Shown: positions 28,696 to 38,147, counted from the first letter of the stretch. The stretch is DNA of 64,000 nt from Pseudonocardia alni (GCF_002813375.1 NZ_PHUJ01000003.1:3162001-3226000), one strand, 5' to 3'. Program-made: numbers and translations. The notes: a model not told the origin generated them from the sequence alone.

Positions 28696-30077
28696 ATGGC
28701 GTTCTCACGGGGCTTCAACTTCGCTGCCAGGACCCTCCAGGAGAAGTACGCCTGGGTGGTCGGAAAACCCGGCTCGACAGCGGTCGCCGACGCCTCAGCC
28801 GCACTCCGCACCGCGGACGCCGAGCTGCGCTCCGCATCGGACGAGGCCCGGAAGCGCATGGCCGAGCTGGGCATCTCCTGGCAGGGCCCCGCCGCGGCCG
28901 CCGCTCAGCAGTCCCTCGACGGCATCACCACCTCGATGCTGTGCACCGCCCCCGTCACCGCGAACGGCGCGACCCAGCTGGACGCCTACGGGCAGTCGTT
29001 CGACCGCACCCAGGCCGCCATCGCCGCTCTGGACCCCACCCCGCCGGGCATCTTCACCAGCGGCGTCCGCAACCTCCACCTGCTGGCGAGCACGCCGTTG
29101 ACCGGGCTGAGCGCCACCGTCGCCGACTACGTCACCTCGCTCGAACGCGACCAGCGGCACAGCGAGGAGGCCGACCGCGCCCTCCAGGAGCATCTCGACA
29201 CGGCGTCCGCGATCGACGATCGCTTCCGCACCGTCGACCCGGCGTCGGCCTCGACGTCCACCGGTGCGGGGGGGGGCCGGCACCGGGCCCGGCCGGGGCC
29301 GGCGGTCCCGGCCCGGCCGGTGTCGGGGCCGGTGTCGGGGCCGGTGTCGGGGCCGGTGTCGGAGCCGCCCCTCTCGGCGGAAGCGGTCCGGGAGCCGGCG
29401 CCCCGGAACAGCCGGGCGGCGGGGCCCGTCCCGGACCGGACGGCGTCGGTGCTCCCGGCGGGCCGGGGACCGACGGATCGGGATTCGCCGGATCGGGCCC
29501 CGGCACGCCGGACGTCGGAAGAACCCCGGGGCCCGGTGCTCCCGGGACCACCGGCGACGGCGTGGCCGACCGGGGCACCGGGCTCCCCGAGCCGGTCGAC
29601 GTCGTCGCACCCCAGCACCTCGACCCGCCGGCCACGCCCACCCCGGACCCGCACCGGCCGATGGTGCCCCAGGGCCCGTACCCCACGACGACACCGGGTC
29701 CCGACCCGCTCGCCACCCGCGTCGACCTCGGACACCGGTTCGGCGAACGGACCCGGGCCCAGCCGCTCCTCCCGCCGTCGGCCCGTGGTCCCGGGTACGG
29801 CGACCGCCTCCCCGGCGGCACGGGATCCGGTGGCGGCCGACCGTACGAGCCGTTCGGTCCCGGTGCCCGGACCGCCGAGGCGGCCTGGTCCGGCCGCCCC
29901 GGCGAGACCACCGGACGCGGTGGCGCCCCCGGCGGCTACGGCCCGATGGCCGGCGGCGCCGGCAGCCGGGACACCCGCGACCACCGCAACCGCTACGTCG
30001 TGCCCACCGACGAGGTCTTCGCCATCGAGATCGCCGCGACCGACGCCGTCCTGGCCCCCGAGGAGCCCCATCGATGA
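28696..30077 (+). CDS. PPE/WXG100-like type VII secretion substrate, frameshifted at a G9 run
   Basis: The N-terminal 190 residues (ATG 28696, MAFSRGFNFAARTLQEKYAW) form an Ala-rich four-helix region with the turn ISWQGPAAAAAQQSLDGI, as in PPE/WXG100 proteins. At 29268-29276 nine G residues end the conserved frame. After it the coding signal continues in another frame with a Gly/Pro-rich linker and the conserved end NRYVVPTDEVFAIEIAATDA, stopping at 30077 in a 4-base overlap with espG. Adding one G or removing two restores one protein of about 460 residues. As written, frame 1 would run on to 30828. Phase variation, mutation or sequencing error are all possible. Confidence 0.7.
29268..29276 (+). 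repeat. Homopolymeric run of nine G at the frameshift
   Basis: A run of nine G lies exactly where the coding frame of the PPE-like gene changes. Runs of this length are prone to slipped-strand mispairing and also to base-calling error. Confidence 0.9.
29319..29366 (+). repeat. Four tandem 12-bp repeats in the PPE-like linker
   Basis: Four copies of GGTGTCGGGGCC, the last with one change (GGTGTCGGAGCC). In the downstream frame they encode GVGA repeats in the Gly-rich linker. As the unit is a multiple of three, copy-number change would alter linker length without changing frame. Confidence 0.9.
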
Positions 30078-30895
30078 TCGACTGGCACCGCGCCGCCGTC
30101 CTCACCGCCGCCGAGTTCGACGTCGCCAGGGACCTGCTCGACCTCGGTCGCAACCCCGCCGTCCTGGAGCTGCTGAGCCCCGGGTTCACCGACGTCGAGC
30201 GGGCCCGTGTCGTGCGGGGGTGTCTCGACACCCTCGCCGCGCGCGGCCTGTTCACCGGCACCGCGTTCGAGCCGAACCTGGTCGACGACCTGCGCACGGT
30301 CGTCGCACCGGAGTTCCAGCACGACCTCGTGGTCGCACCGCCGTCGTGGCAGCGGGCGCTGGTCGCGCGGCGGGCCGGGCGCGCGGTGCTGGCCACCCGG
30401 ATCGGCGACGACGTCGCGCTGGTCCGCGTCCCGCCCGACGACGCGTCGGCCGTCCTGGTCGAGCTGCTCGGCGAGGTCGTGCCCGGCCCCGGGGCCGGGG
30501 TGCGGATCCCCGTCGCGGTGCTGGGCGAGGCCGCCGAGCGCGCCGACGGCGACGCCGACCGGCTCGTCCACGAGCTCCTGCGGCGGGGCTGCAGCGCGGC
30601 CGAGGCCGAGATGCTGCGGCGGATGGGGCAGGTCGAGGGCGTCGCCCAGCTCGGCGCCGGCCGGAAGGGTCCCGACCCGTGCCGCGCGCCGGGGGTCCTG
30701 CTGGTGCACGCCACCGCGGACGGCTGCTACGTGCAGCGGCGCCCGGCCCCGGACGTCGTCGGCGGCCCGCTCCCCGACGACGCCGTCGTGCACGCCGGCC
30801 CGGCCGACGCCGCGTACCTGGTCCGTGAGCTGGACCGGCTCGCCGACGCGGCGCAACGCCGTCGCGCGCCGGTCGGGACGCACCGGGCCTGGTGA
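30074..30895 (+). CDS. EspG-family type VII secretion chaperone
   Basis: A 273-residue protein with the ESX secretion-associated EspG layout: N-terminal beta/alpha half with MIDWHRAAVLTAAEFDVARD and FTDVERARVVRGCLDTLAAR, a middle segment with SWQRALVARRAGRAVLATRI, and a C-terminal half ending in YLVRELDRLADAAQ. EspG proteins bind PE-PPE type substrates in the cytosol and target them to the ESX machinery. ATG 30074 overlaps the stop of the PPE-like gene by four bases, with GAGGAG nine bases upstream, which supports a chaperone-client pair. Confidence 0.85.
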   Translation: MIDWHRAAVLTAAEFDVARDLLDLGRNPAVLELLSPGFTDVERARVVRGCLDTLAARGLFTGTAFEPNLVDDLRTVVAPEFQHDLVVAPPSWQRALVARRAGRAVLATRIGDDVALVRVPPDDASAVLVELLGEVVPGPGAGVRIPVAVLGEAAERADGDADRLVHELLRRGCSAAEAEMLRRMGQVEGVAQLGAGRKGPDPCRAPGVLLVHATADGCYVQRRPAPDVVGGPLPDDAVVHAGPADAAYLVRELDRLADAAQRRRAPVGTHRAW

Positions 30896-30910
30896 GAGGT
30901 GGCCGGAACT

Positions 30911-31017
30911 CGCTCACCGGGTGAGCGGATTCCGCAGGGGAGGTGTCCCCGCCGCACGCCGAGATGCAGCTCAGCGGGCCGTGGAGATCGACGATTCCCG
31001 CTGTGGTGCATCTCGGC
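30911..31017. terminator. Two palindromes between convergent genes
   Basis: A perfect 7-bp hairpin CGCTCAC-cgg-GTGAGCG lies at 30911-30927. A longer dyad follows: arms 30958-30968 and 31007-31017 (GCCGAGATGCA/TGCATCTCGGC) are perfect over 11 bp, with an inner pair CAGCGGG (30972-30978) and CCCGCTG (30997-31003). Both stand in the 187-base gap between espG and the convergent 134-codon gene. Terminator function is the simplest reading. The longer element is about 60 bp, and it may be a mobile REP-like palindrome. Confidence 0.65.
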
Positions 31018-31082
31018 GACGCCCCCGCGCACCGGGCCGGGCCCGACCGGCGCGCGCAGTGAAGCGGCGAGCGGGGGCGCGG

Positions 31083-31478
31083 TCAGCGCAGGACGACGGT
31101 CCCCCGCGGCACCTGCCCCGCCGACGCCGGCGGCACGGTGTCGGGCACCTCCACCCGGACGGGCAGCGACCCGGGGACGACGCGGTCGTCGGCGTCGCGG
31201 TACTCGAGGTCGCCGTCGGGCCCCAGCTCGGTGACGTAGCCGTGTGTGGCGAGCTGGGCGTCGTCGAGCTCGGTCAACGGTTCGGCCCGCACCGCGGACA
31301 CGGCGTACTCCGGCCAGTCGACGCCGGGGTAGGCGTCGTGCAGGTCGGTGAGCAGACCGACGAAGACCTGCTGCCAGCGCAGCGGCATCGACTGGGCCAG
31401 TGACCGCGGCACGACGAGGTGGTCCGGGCAGGCACCGGGCGCCGCGGAGTCGAGATAGTCCGAGAGCGGGGAGCGCAT
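31083..31478 (-). CDS. Hypothetical protein of the T4SS-like cluster
   Basis: A 131-residue soluble protein (MRSPLSDYLDSAAPGACPDH) with PLRWQQVFVGLLTDLHDAYP and THGYVTELGPDGDLEYRDAD. No domain recognised. ATG 31478 is in frame with ATG 31487 three codons earlier; either could be used. It follows the NlpC/P60 gene in the same direction after 28 bases and is probably the last gene of that operon. Confidence 0.6.
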   Translation of the reverse strand: MRSPLSDYLDSAAPGACPDHLVVPRSLAQSMPLRWQQVFVGLLTDLHDAYPGVDWPEYAVSAVRAEPLTELDDAQLATHGYVTELGPDGDLEYRDADDRVVPGSLPVRVEVPDTVPPASAGQVPRGTVVLR

Positions 31479-31506
31479 GCCGCCCATGATGGCGCCTCGA
31501 CCCCGC

Positions 31507-32532
31507 TCAGGCGGGGTTCGGCGTGGTCCCCGGCCGGGTGGCGAGCGGGACGAGATCGCCGAACTCCCACGACACCGGCTGCACGCGGACGGGGAAGTTG
31601 CGGTTCGGTGCCTCGACCATCCTGCCGTCGCCCAGGTACATCATCACGTGGTAGATCGTGGTCGGGTCCGAGGTGTCGTGGGCGTAGAAGAGGAAGTCGC
31701 CCGGTTGCATGTCCCGGACCGGCAGATGGCCGCCGGAGTTGTACTGGTCGCGCGACACCCGCGGGATCGTGACGCCGGCCGCCCGGTACGACGCCTGCAG
31801 CAGGCTGGAGCAGTCCCAGGAGTCCGGTCCGGTCGCGCCCCACACGTAGGGCTTGCCGAGCTCGCCGAGCGCGAAGCCGATCGCGGCCCCGGCGACACCC
31901 GGGGGCAGCGCGCCGGTCGTGCCGGGGGCACAGCCCGTCGGGTTGGCGACATCGCCGATGTTCTCGACCAGCGACGCGGCCAGGCCCTCCCACTTGGCGT
32001 AGGCGTCGGGGAAGGCCGAGCGCTGCACGGTCTGCGCGGCCTTGGTGACCGGCATCGAGTCCCAGCCCGGCACCTCCATCAGCCGTTCGTAGAAGATCCG
32101 GCTGCTGTAGGCGGGGTCGGTGACCTGGGCGGGGGTGCCCCACCCCTGCGACGGCCGCTGCTGGAACAGCCCGAGCGAGTCCCGGTCCCCGTAGTCGATG
32201 TTGCGGAGCGTCGACTCCTGCATCGCGGTGGCCAGCGCGATCAGCCACGCCTTCGGCGGGAGCTGCATGTCCTTGGCGACCGAGATGATCGCGGCGGCGT
32301 TCTGCCTCTGCTCGTCGGACAGCGTCTCGAAGGTGGCTCCCCCGCCGCCACGGCCGACCGTCGCGGTCGAGATCCCGGTGTCGCACCAGGCCGCGTTCGA
32401 CCGGCCGCCCCCGAGGTTGGGGCTGAACGCGAGGAAGCCGACGGTCAGGAACAGCACCAGCGCCATCCCGATCGCGAGGAACGGCAGCAGCAGCCGCAGC
32501 GGCCGCAGCGCACGCGTCAGCGGGGTGCTCAT
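31507..32532 (-). CDS. Membrane-anchored NlpC/P60 peptidoglycan hydrolase (TcpG/VirB1-like)
   Basis: A 341-residue protein with an N-terminal membrane helix (LRLLLPFLAIGMALVLFLTV), a transglycosylase-like domain (LIALATAMQESTLRN with a candidate catalytic Glu, then LGLFQQRPSQGWG) and a C-terminal NlpC/P60 domain with the catalytic Cys in YVWGATGPDSWDCSSLLQAS and the His in IYHVMMYLGDG. The two wall-cutting domains in one protein are typical of type IV secretion systems of Gram-positive bacteria, where they open peptidoglycan for the channel. It starts in a 4-base overlap with the TcpC-like gene. Confidence 0.88.
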   Translation of the reverse strand: MSTPLTRALRPLRLLLPFLAIGMALVLFLTVGFLAFSPNLGGGRSNAAWCDTGISTATVGRGGGGATFETLSDEQRQNAAAIISVAKDMQLPPKAWLIALATAMQESTLRNIDYGDRDSLGLFQQRPSQGWGTPAQVTDPAYSSRIFYERLMEVPGWDSMPVTKAAQTVQRSAFPDAYAKWEGLAASLVENIGDVANPTGCAPGTTGALPPGVAGAAIGFALGELGKPYVWGATGPDSWDCSSLLQASYRAAGVTIPRVSRDQYNSGGHLPVRDMQPGDFLFYAHDTSDPTTIYHVMMYLGDGRMVEAPNRNFPVRVQPVSWEFGDLVPLATRPGTTPNPA

Positions 32533-33131
32533 GCCCGGTCGTAGCGGGACACCTTCCAGCCCGCCTCGGTGTCGACGACCAGGATCCGCAGGGTCAGCGT
32601 GTCGGTCGGCACAGTGACCTCGATGCTCTTCGGCGCGACCCGGGTCGGGGTCGCGGGCCCGGTGACCCGGGAGGCGGGCACGTTCGACGGGTCGACGCCC
32701 GCGAGCACGCCGAGGAACTCGTCGGTCGTGTACGGCCGCAGCCCGGCGACCCACTGCTGGGAGGTCATCCCGTCGGGGTGGTTCACCCAGGCCGCCGCCC
32801 ACACCCGCGCCGTCTCCAGCGCCTGCCCCGGGGCCTGCGACACCGGCAGCGCCTCGGGCGTCAGCTCGGGCACCGGCGGCAGCAGCGTCGGGGTGGGCGT
32901 CGCGGAGACGCCGGACGATCCGCTGTCCCACCGGTTGCCGCCGGAGCCGCCCCCGGCGATCAGGCCGCCGGACGCCGCCCCGCCGGAACCGCCGAGCGAG
33001 ACCAGTCCGAACACGAGCCCACCCAGGACCACCACCGTCACGGCGAGCCGGGCGGGGGAGCGCAGCGGCCACTGCCACACCGCGCGGTAGGCGCCGGCGC
33101 GGCCGCGGGAGGACCTAATCGGCACGGTCAC
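32529..33131 (-). CDS. TcpC-like conjugation-type membrane protein
   Basis: A 200-residue bitopic protein: basic N-terminus, one membrane helix (RLAVTVVVLGGLVFGLVSLG), a Gly/Ser/Pro-rich linker, then an extracytoplasmic alpha/beta domain (AWVNHPDGMTSQQWVAGLRP, SIEVTVPTDTLTLRILVVDT) as in TcpC/VirB8-like (NTF2 fold) proteins. It would link the ATPase and channel to the wall hydrolase. GTG 33131 or 33125 lies inside the end of the upstream gene. Only one TcpC domain is evident. Confidence 0.78.
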   Translation of the reverse strand: MTVPIRSSRGRAGAYRAVWQWPLRSPARLAVTVVVLGGLVFGLVSLGGSGGAASGGLIAGGGSGGNRWDSGSSGVSATPTPTLLPPVPELTPEALPVSQAPGQALETARVWAAAWVNHPDGMTSQQWVAGLRPYTTDEFLGVLAGVDPSNVPASRVTGPATPTRVAPKSIEVTVPTDTLTLRILVVDTEAGWKVSRYDRA

Positions 33132-35022
33132 CGCCGGTGCGGGCCGCCCGCGGGCGGTAGATCTTGTAGACGGGCACGCCGTCGACGAGCTCCGGGGTCA
33201 CCGGGGTCGGATCGCCGGGGCGGCGGGGCCCCGCGTCGTCGCGGCGGTAGATGGAGCGGTCGTCGACCTCGCCGGGGTCGACCCGCGTGCCGAACCCGGT
33301 GTCGGGCCGCCCGGTCGCCCCGACCGGCAGCGCCCCGCGGCGCGGCTCGGCGATCCTGGCCGCCTGGGGCGAGGACACGTCCGGTGCCGCGCGACGACGG
33401 ACCCGGGCCCCCGGCCCGGCCGCGGTCTCGGCCTCCGGTCGCGCCGCACCCGGGTCGCCGGACCCGCCGGGGCCGCCGCGCTCGGACCACCAGCGGGACT
33501 GGCGCTCGTCGGCGTCGTCCGGGCCGCGCATCCGGTTCCACACCCGCGACACCGGGCCGCCGTTGATGCCGGGGACGATCCCGCCGAACTGCTCACGAGT
33601 CAGTGTCACCATCGACACCAGCCGCCGGAACGGCCGCGCGACCGCCCACAGCACGAGCGTGACCACGCCGGTGACCAGCAGCGCGAGCCACAGGTCGACC
33701 CCGGACCCGGGGGCGAACAGCGACACGACCAGCAGCGCGTGCAGCCCGGCCAGCGCTCCGACGACGAGCGTGTTCACGATCGCGGCGCCGCCGATGCGCA
33801 GGATCGCCGGGATGACGTCCGGTTTCAGCAGCGCGACGACGGCGATCGCCGGCGCCGTCACCACCATCAGCCGGATGACCAGCAGTGCGACCAGCACCAG
33901 GACCTTGGACAGCAGCTGGAACAGCGCGATGCACGCGGCCTGGATCAGCGCGAGCGTCCCGGCCCCGATCCGGCTGCCGGAGGCCCCGGTGAAGTACGGG
34001 TAGCGGTCCCCCATGCGATCGGCGAGCGCGGCGTACTCGCCCTTCTTGCGCTCCGCCGTCTCGGACGTGTCCTGTCCCTGGTCGATCTCGTCGATGGTGA
34101 ACGCCTGCGCCCGCAGCAGGTCCCGGCCCAGCTCCTGGGCCTGCGGGACGTCCGGCGCGCCGAACGTGCCGCGCAGCCAGTTCTGGTAGGCGACCTGGTC
34201 GACGAGCACTGTCGGGAGGGTGTCGCGGGTGCCCAGCCCGACCTGACCGAGGAAGCCCTCCTGCATCTGCGTGACGCCGTCGAGCAGCAGGTTGTCCGCG
34301 GCACGGGACCAGTCGACCGGTGCGAGGTAGGCGGCGGAGCCGAGCATCAGCGCGAGTACGGCGATGCCGGTGCGCTGGGCCTGGCGCGCGAGCTCCCCGC
34401 GCATCGCCAGCAGCAGCACGATGATCGCGAACCCGAGCAGGCCGAGGCCCACCCAGGTGGTGAACACGGTCTCGTACATCGCCCGGGTCGCGGTGGTGAT
34501 GACCTGGTCGAGCGGCGCGAACAGCGACCCGCCGTCGGCGATGAGGTAGTGCGCCCAGTTCACCCCACCGACGGTCAGCTTCGCCAGGTTGAAGACCTGG
34601 TTGCCCAGCCATGTGTCGGTGGTGACCGACGGGTTCAGCACCCCCGACGTGGCGCAGCCCAGGTCGTAGTTGTGCCAGACGAGACCGGCGTAGCCGACCT
34701 CCTCGTAGACGCTGCCGGCCTCCCCGTGCAGCGCCGAGGGCCGGTCCAGCGAGCCGACCAGCCCGGTGCCGGGGCGGTCCGGTTCCGGCGGGGACTTGCA
34801 GTCCAGCGCCTGCGCCATGGCCGGCGAGCCGAGCAGCAGCGTGCCGCCGGCGATCGCGGTGACCACCAGGACCGCCGTCCGACGACGACGGCGGCGGGTC
34901 ACTGCGAGCGTCTGCGGCGTACGGCGGCGGGTCTTCCGCACCGACACGACGACGGCCGCGAGCAGCACGCCCAGGACGACCCAGACGCCTGCGCCGCCGG
35001 ACGGGTCGAGGCCCGCCGTCAC
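33115..35022 (-). CDS. VirB6/TcpH-like polytopic channel protein
   Basis: A 635-residue membrane protein. Two N-terminal helices are separated by a very basic stretch (VRKTRRRTPQTLAVTRRRRR), and the second helix ends in a signal-like PAMAQA. A Cys-containing outside loop follows, then multiple helices (WVGLGLLGFAIIVLLLAMRG, KVLVLVALLVIRLMVVTAPA, LWLALLVTGVVTLVLWAVAR). The last 130 residues are a charged cytosolic tail. This matches the inner-membrane channel subunit of Gram-positive T4SS-like operons. GTG 35022 overlaps the ATPase stop by four bases. Confidence 0.78.
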   Translation of the reverse strand: MTAGLDPSGGAGVWVVLGVLLAAVVVSVRKTRRRTPQTLAVTRRRRRRTAVLVVTAIAGGTLLLGSPAMAQALDCKSPPEPDRPGTGLVGSLDRPSALHGEAGSVYEEVGYAGLVWHNYDLGCATSGVLNPSVTTDTWLGNQVFNLAKLTVGGVNWAHYLIADGGSLFAPLDQVITTATRAMYETVFTTWVGLGLLGFAIIVLLLAMRGELARQAQRTGIAVLALMLGSAAYLAPVDWSRAADNLLLDGVTQMQEGFLGQVGLGTRDTLPTVLVDQVAYQNWLRGTFGAPDVPQAQELGRDLLRAQAFTIDEIDQGQDTSETAERKKGEYAALADRMGDRYPYFTGASGSRIGAGTLALIQAACIALFQLLSKVLVLVALLVIRLMVVTAPAIAVVALLKPDVIPAILRIGGAAIVNTLVVGALAGLHALLVVSLFAPGSGVDLWLALLVTGVVTLVLWAVARPFRRLVSMVTLTREQFGGIVPGINGGPVSRVWNRMRGPDDADERQSRWWSERGGPGGSGDPGAARPEAETAAGPGARVRRRAAPDVSSPQAARIAEPRRGALPVGATGRPDTGFGTRVDPGEVDDRSIYRRDDAGPRRPGDPTPVTPELVDGVPVYKIYRPRAARTGGDRAD

Positions 35023-38000
35023 CGTCCGTCCCCGTCGGGGGGAGCGGCCGTGGGGTGGCCGTTCGTGGCCGCCGTCCCATTCGACGGGCCGGCGCCGTTC
35101 GACGGGTCGGTGCCGTCCGCGGGGGCGGTGCCGTCCGTGGAGGCGGTGCCGTCCGTGGAGGCGGTGCCGTCCGTGGAGGCGGTGCCGTCCGCGGGGGCGG
35201 GCTCGTCGACCACCCAGTCGTCGTCGAGCTCGTCGAGCAGGTCGAGCTGCTCGTCGTCGTAGAGCTCCGCGCGGCCGACGGCGGCGTCGGTCGCGGCGAC
35301 CGACACGACCTGCACCCCACCGGCACGGATCCCGCCGGCCAGGACCGGGTCGTCGTCGCCGGGGCCGATCCGGGTGTCGGTACGCAGGTCGATCTCGTCG
35401 CCGTCGAGGTCGGGCAGCACCACGGGGGCCGGGGCGCGCCGGGCGGGCAGCGGGCTCGGCTCGTCGGGTGCGCTCATCTCGGGATGCCCGGGTGCGGTGA
35501 TCGCCGGGCCACCCGGCGGACGCGGGGCGACGACGCGGGCGGCGTCGGGGTTAGTGTCGAGCGCCTCGCGGACGTGCTCCAGGTGCGGCGCCTCCAGGTC
35601 GATGCGGACCTTCTCCACCCCGCCGTGGCCGTCGGCGAAGACGAACTGGCGGGGCGCGTCGTCGGGCCGGTCGTCGTGGCGGGGGCGCGGGGACAGGGTC
35701 CCGAGCATCTCCTCGTAGCCGACGTCGGTGGGCACGCGCAGCAGCCGCAGCGCCTCGGACTGGGCCTCCTCGTCGTCGGTCCGGCCGACGAACACGGCGT
35801 TGACCAGCGACGCGAAGCCCGAGACCCGCAGCAGGTCACCGGCCAGCTGGGAGGCGAACAGGGCGCGGACGTTGAACTTGCGGGAGTCGCGGGCGAGGCG
35901 GTCGATGAGCACCTTGCCGGTGGGCACCTGGGACAGGAAGTGCGTCTCGTCGAGCGCGACGCCCTTACGCAGGTTGCGGTCGGCGTCGTAGATCGTGCGC
36001 TGGGTCAGCCAGGACGCCAGGTTCAGCAGCTCGACGCCGAGCGACTCGTTGTCGGTCCACTCCTCGCGCGGGCTGCCCGGGCGCGGCAGCGACAGTCCCT
36101 GCATCGTCAGCACGGTGAGCCGGTAGTCGCGGTCGGCTTGCCAGGGGTCGGCGCGGGTCTCGTCGGGGAACAGCAGCGCGGCCTGCGGCAGCTCGCGCCG
36201 CTCGTCGAGGAAGTCCGCGACGACGCCGGCGTGGTCCTCGCCCTCACCGGCGTGCCGGCGCAGCGCGTCGATGACCATGCCGGGGTGCCGGTCGGGCGAG
36301 CCGCCGACCTCGCGGACCGCGCGGAGCAGCACGATCCGGGTGTGCGGCTGGCGGGCGATCTCGTAGGGCAGCAGACCGGACAGCACGTCGAGCACCAGCC
36401 GGCGGCGGGTGGCCGCGGCCAGCGAGCGCTCCCGCTTCCAGGCGCGCTCGGGGTCCTCGTCGTCGAGGAAGTGGTCCGGCCGCGGCTCGGCGACCACCCG
36501 GTACGGGTTGAGGATGCCGGGGTCGGCGCGGAGCAGGTTGATGTGCCGGGAGAACGGCGCCAGCTCCGGCAGCCGGGTCAGCTCGGCCAGCGGGCCGGAC
36601 GGGTCGAGCACCGTCCAGCGGGCCCCGGCGCGCAGCGTCTTGTAGACGACCAGCCCGGTGAGGAACGACTTGCCCGAGCCCAGGCCGCCGACGATCGCGG
36701 TGAGGCCGGAGGCGCGTCGGACCTCCTGGGCCAGCCACGGGTCCCAGGCGACCGGGCGGCGGGTCGCGGTGCAGGTCTCGCCGAGCATGATCCCGCGGCG
36801 ATCGCCGACACTGGCCGTCGCGGCCGGGACCGCGGCGGCCGCCCAGGTGACCGACCCGCGTCGCCGGTAGGCCGTCGAGGCCAGCGGCTCGCCGGGGATG
36901 AACTCGCGGGCGTAGCGGTACTGCGCCTCGGGGTGCTCGATCTGCACCTTGGGCCGGTACAGGTCGACGACCTGCTGGGCGCGGGTGGTGGCCTCGGCCT
37001 CGTCACGGCCCGACACGGCGATCCGCCACCAGCCGTAGAGCCGGGTGTTGAGCTGGGTGAGACCGGTGGTGAGCTCGTCCTCGACCTCCAGGACCCGGTC
37101 GGCCTGCCGCGCGAGCGACATGGGCGGGTCGAGGTCGTGGTCGTGGGTGTAGTGGCGGATCTGGCTGCGCACCTTGCCCATCTGGCGCTGCAGCTCGCCG
37201 GTGACGTCCTCCGGGCGGCGCACGTAGATCCGCGCGGACCACTCCACCGGGAACGGCAGCCGGTCGGAGTGCTGCATCCACGGGTCGTCGATCTCGGGGA
37301 TCCGCAGACCCTCCATCAGCCCGACGCTCAGCACCGCGACGTTGCGGGTGACGGTCTGGCTGCGCATCCGCCCGACGACCTGCACCGTCGGCGCGTACGG
37401 CTCCTGGTGCAGGTCGACGCCCTCGGTGAACGCGGCGAGATCCTCCGGCTCCCAGGTCGACACCCCGCGCGGCACCGAGGACAGCCCGCGCGGGGCGGGC
37501 AGCCCGAGGGCGACCGAGCGGTGCATCAGCCAGGCCATGTCCTCCGCGCTCGCGGGGACGGCGTCGAGACCGGACCCGGCGACGAGCACGTCCAGGTGGT
37601 TGATCTCGGTCTCCAGCGCGGCGAGCTCGGCCTTGACCGCGGACGGCACGAGCCGGTCCAGGACGGGCGCGGCGCGCTCCACCCAGCGGTCGATCAGCCC
37701 GCGGCCGGAGACCTCGATGCCGAGGAAGACCTCCTTGTCGGCCATCGACAGGCCCATCAGGTGGCGCTGCTCGCCCTCCAGGAAGCCGTCCCAGCCCAGG
37801 GCGCCGGGCACGTCGGGCATGCGGCCGATCGCGTTCTGGTCGAACGACTCCGCCCACATGTGCACCGGGTAGGGCCGGGTCGTGACGCGCAGGTGCAACC
37901 AGCGCCCCTGCAGCTCGCCGAGCTGCGCGGCGATCTGGCGGATCAGGACCTCGCGCTGGTTGTCGCTGCGGAAGCTCCACGCCTGCGCCGCGAGCCGGTA

Positions 38001-38147
38001 CCAGGCCATGACCTGTCCGTTGGTACGCGTGATGTGCCCGTCGATCGAGCGCAGCGCGATCGACGGGGTGTAGTCCGAACCGCCCTCGCCGGCACGGGCC
38101 CGGCCGCGCCGGGCCTTCGGCCGGGGGGTCCGCTCAGGTGCGGCCAC
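35019..38147 (-). CDS. VirB4/TraC-like T4SS ATPase
   Basis: A protein of about 1042 residues. The N-terminal 450 residues are the VirB4-type membrane-interacting region (ALRSIDGHITRTNGQVMAWY). The RecA-like ATPase core has Walker A in VGGLGSGKSFLTGLVVYKTL and a Walker B-like GVALDETHFLSQ. The C-terminal 150 residues are acidic and low in complexity and end in six-residue repeats (ADGT/STDGT). GTG 38147 has GGAG eight bases upstream; GTG 38156 is the alternative. It powers assembly or transport of the system. No coupling-protein (TcpA/VirD4/FtsK-like) gene accompanies it. Confidence 0.88.
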   Translation of the reverse strand: MAAPERTPRPKARRGRARAGEGGSDYTPSIALRSIDGHITRTNGQVMAWYRLAAQAWSFRSDNQREVLIRQIAAQLGELQGRWLHLRVTTRPYPVHMWAESFDQNAIGRMPDVPGALGWDGFLEGEQRHLMGLSMADKEVFLGIEVSGRGLIDRWVERAAPVLDRLVPSAVKAELAALETEINHLDVLVAGSGLDAVPASAEDMAWLMHRSVALGLPAPRGLSSVPRGVSTWEPEDLAAFTEGVDLHQEPYAPTVQVVGRMRSQTVTRNVAVLSVGLMEGLRIPEIDDPWMQHSDRLPFPVEWSARIYVRRPEDVTGELQRQMGKVRSQIRHYTHDHDLDPPMSLARQADRVLEVEDELTTGLTQLNTRLYGWWRIAVSGRDEAEATTRAQQVVDLYRPKVQIEHPEAQYRYAREFIPGEPLASTAYRRRGSVTWAAAAVPAATASVGDRRGIMLGETCTATRRPVAWDPWLAQEVRRASGLTAIVGGLGSGKSFLTGLVVYKTLRAGARWTVLDPSGPLAELTRLPELAPFSRHINLLRADPGILNPYRVVAEPRPDHFLDDEDPERAWKRERSLAAATRRRLVLDVLSGLLPYEIARQPHTRIVLLRAVREVGGSPDRHPGMVIDALRRHAGEGEDHAGVVADFLDERRELPQAALLFPDETRADPWQADRDYRLTVLTMQGLSLPRPGSPREEWTDNESLGVELLNLASWLTQRTIYDADRNLRKGVALDETHFLSQVPTGKVLIDRLARDSRKFNVRALFASQLAGDLLRVSGFASLVNAVFVGRTDDEEAQSEALRLLRVPTDVGYEEMLGTLSPRPRHDDRPDDAPRQFVFADGHGGVEKVRIDLEAPHLEHVREALDTNPDAARVVAPRPPGGPAITAPGHPEMSAPDEPSPLPARRAPAPVVLPDLDGDEIDLRTDTRIGPGDDDPVLAGGIRAGGVQVVSVAATDAAVGRAELYDDEQLDLLDELDDDWVVDEPAPADGTASTDGTASTDGTASTDGTAPADGTDPSNGAGPSNGTAATNGHPTAAPPDGDGR
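35110..35199 (-). repeat. Five tandem 18-bp repeats in the ATPase tail
   Basis: Five consecutive 18-base units (consensus GTGCCGTCCGTGGAGGCG, the two outer copies with CGCGGGGGCG ends) encode A-S-T-D-G-T or A-P-A-D-G-T hexapeptides at the C-terminus of the VirB4-like ATPase. The three central copies are identical, so length variation between strains is likely. Confidence 0.9.
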
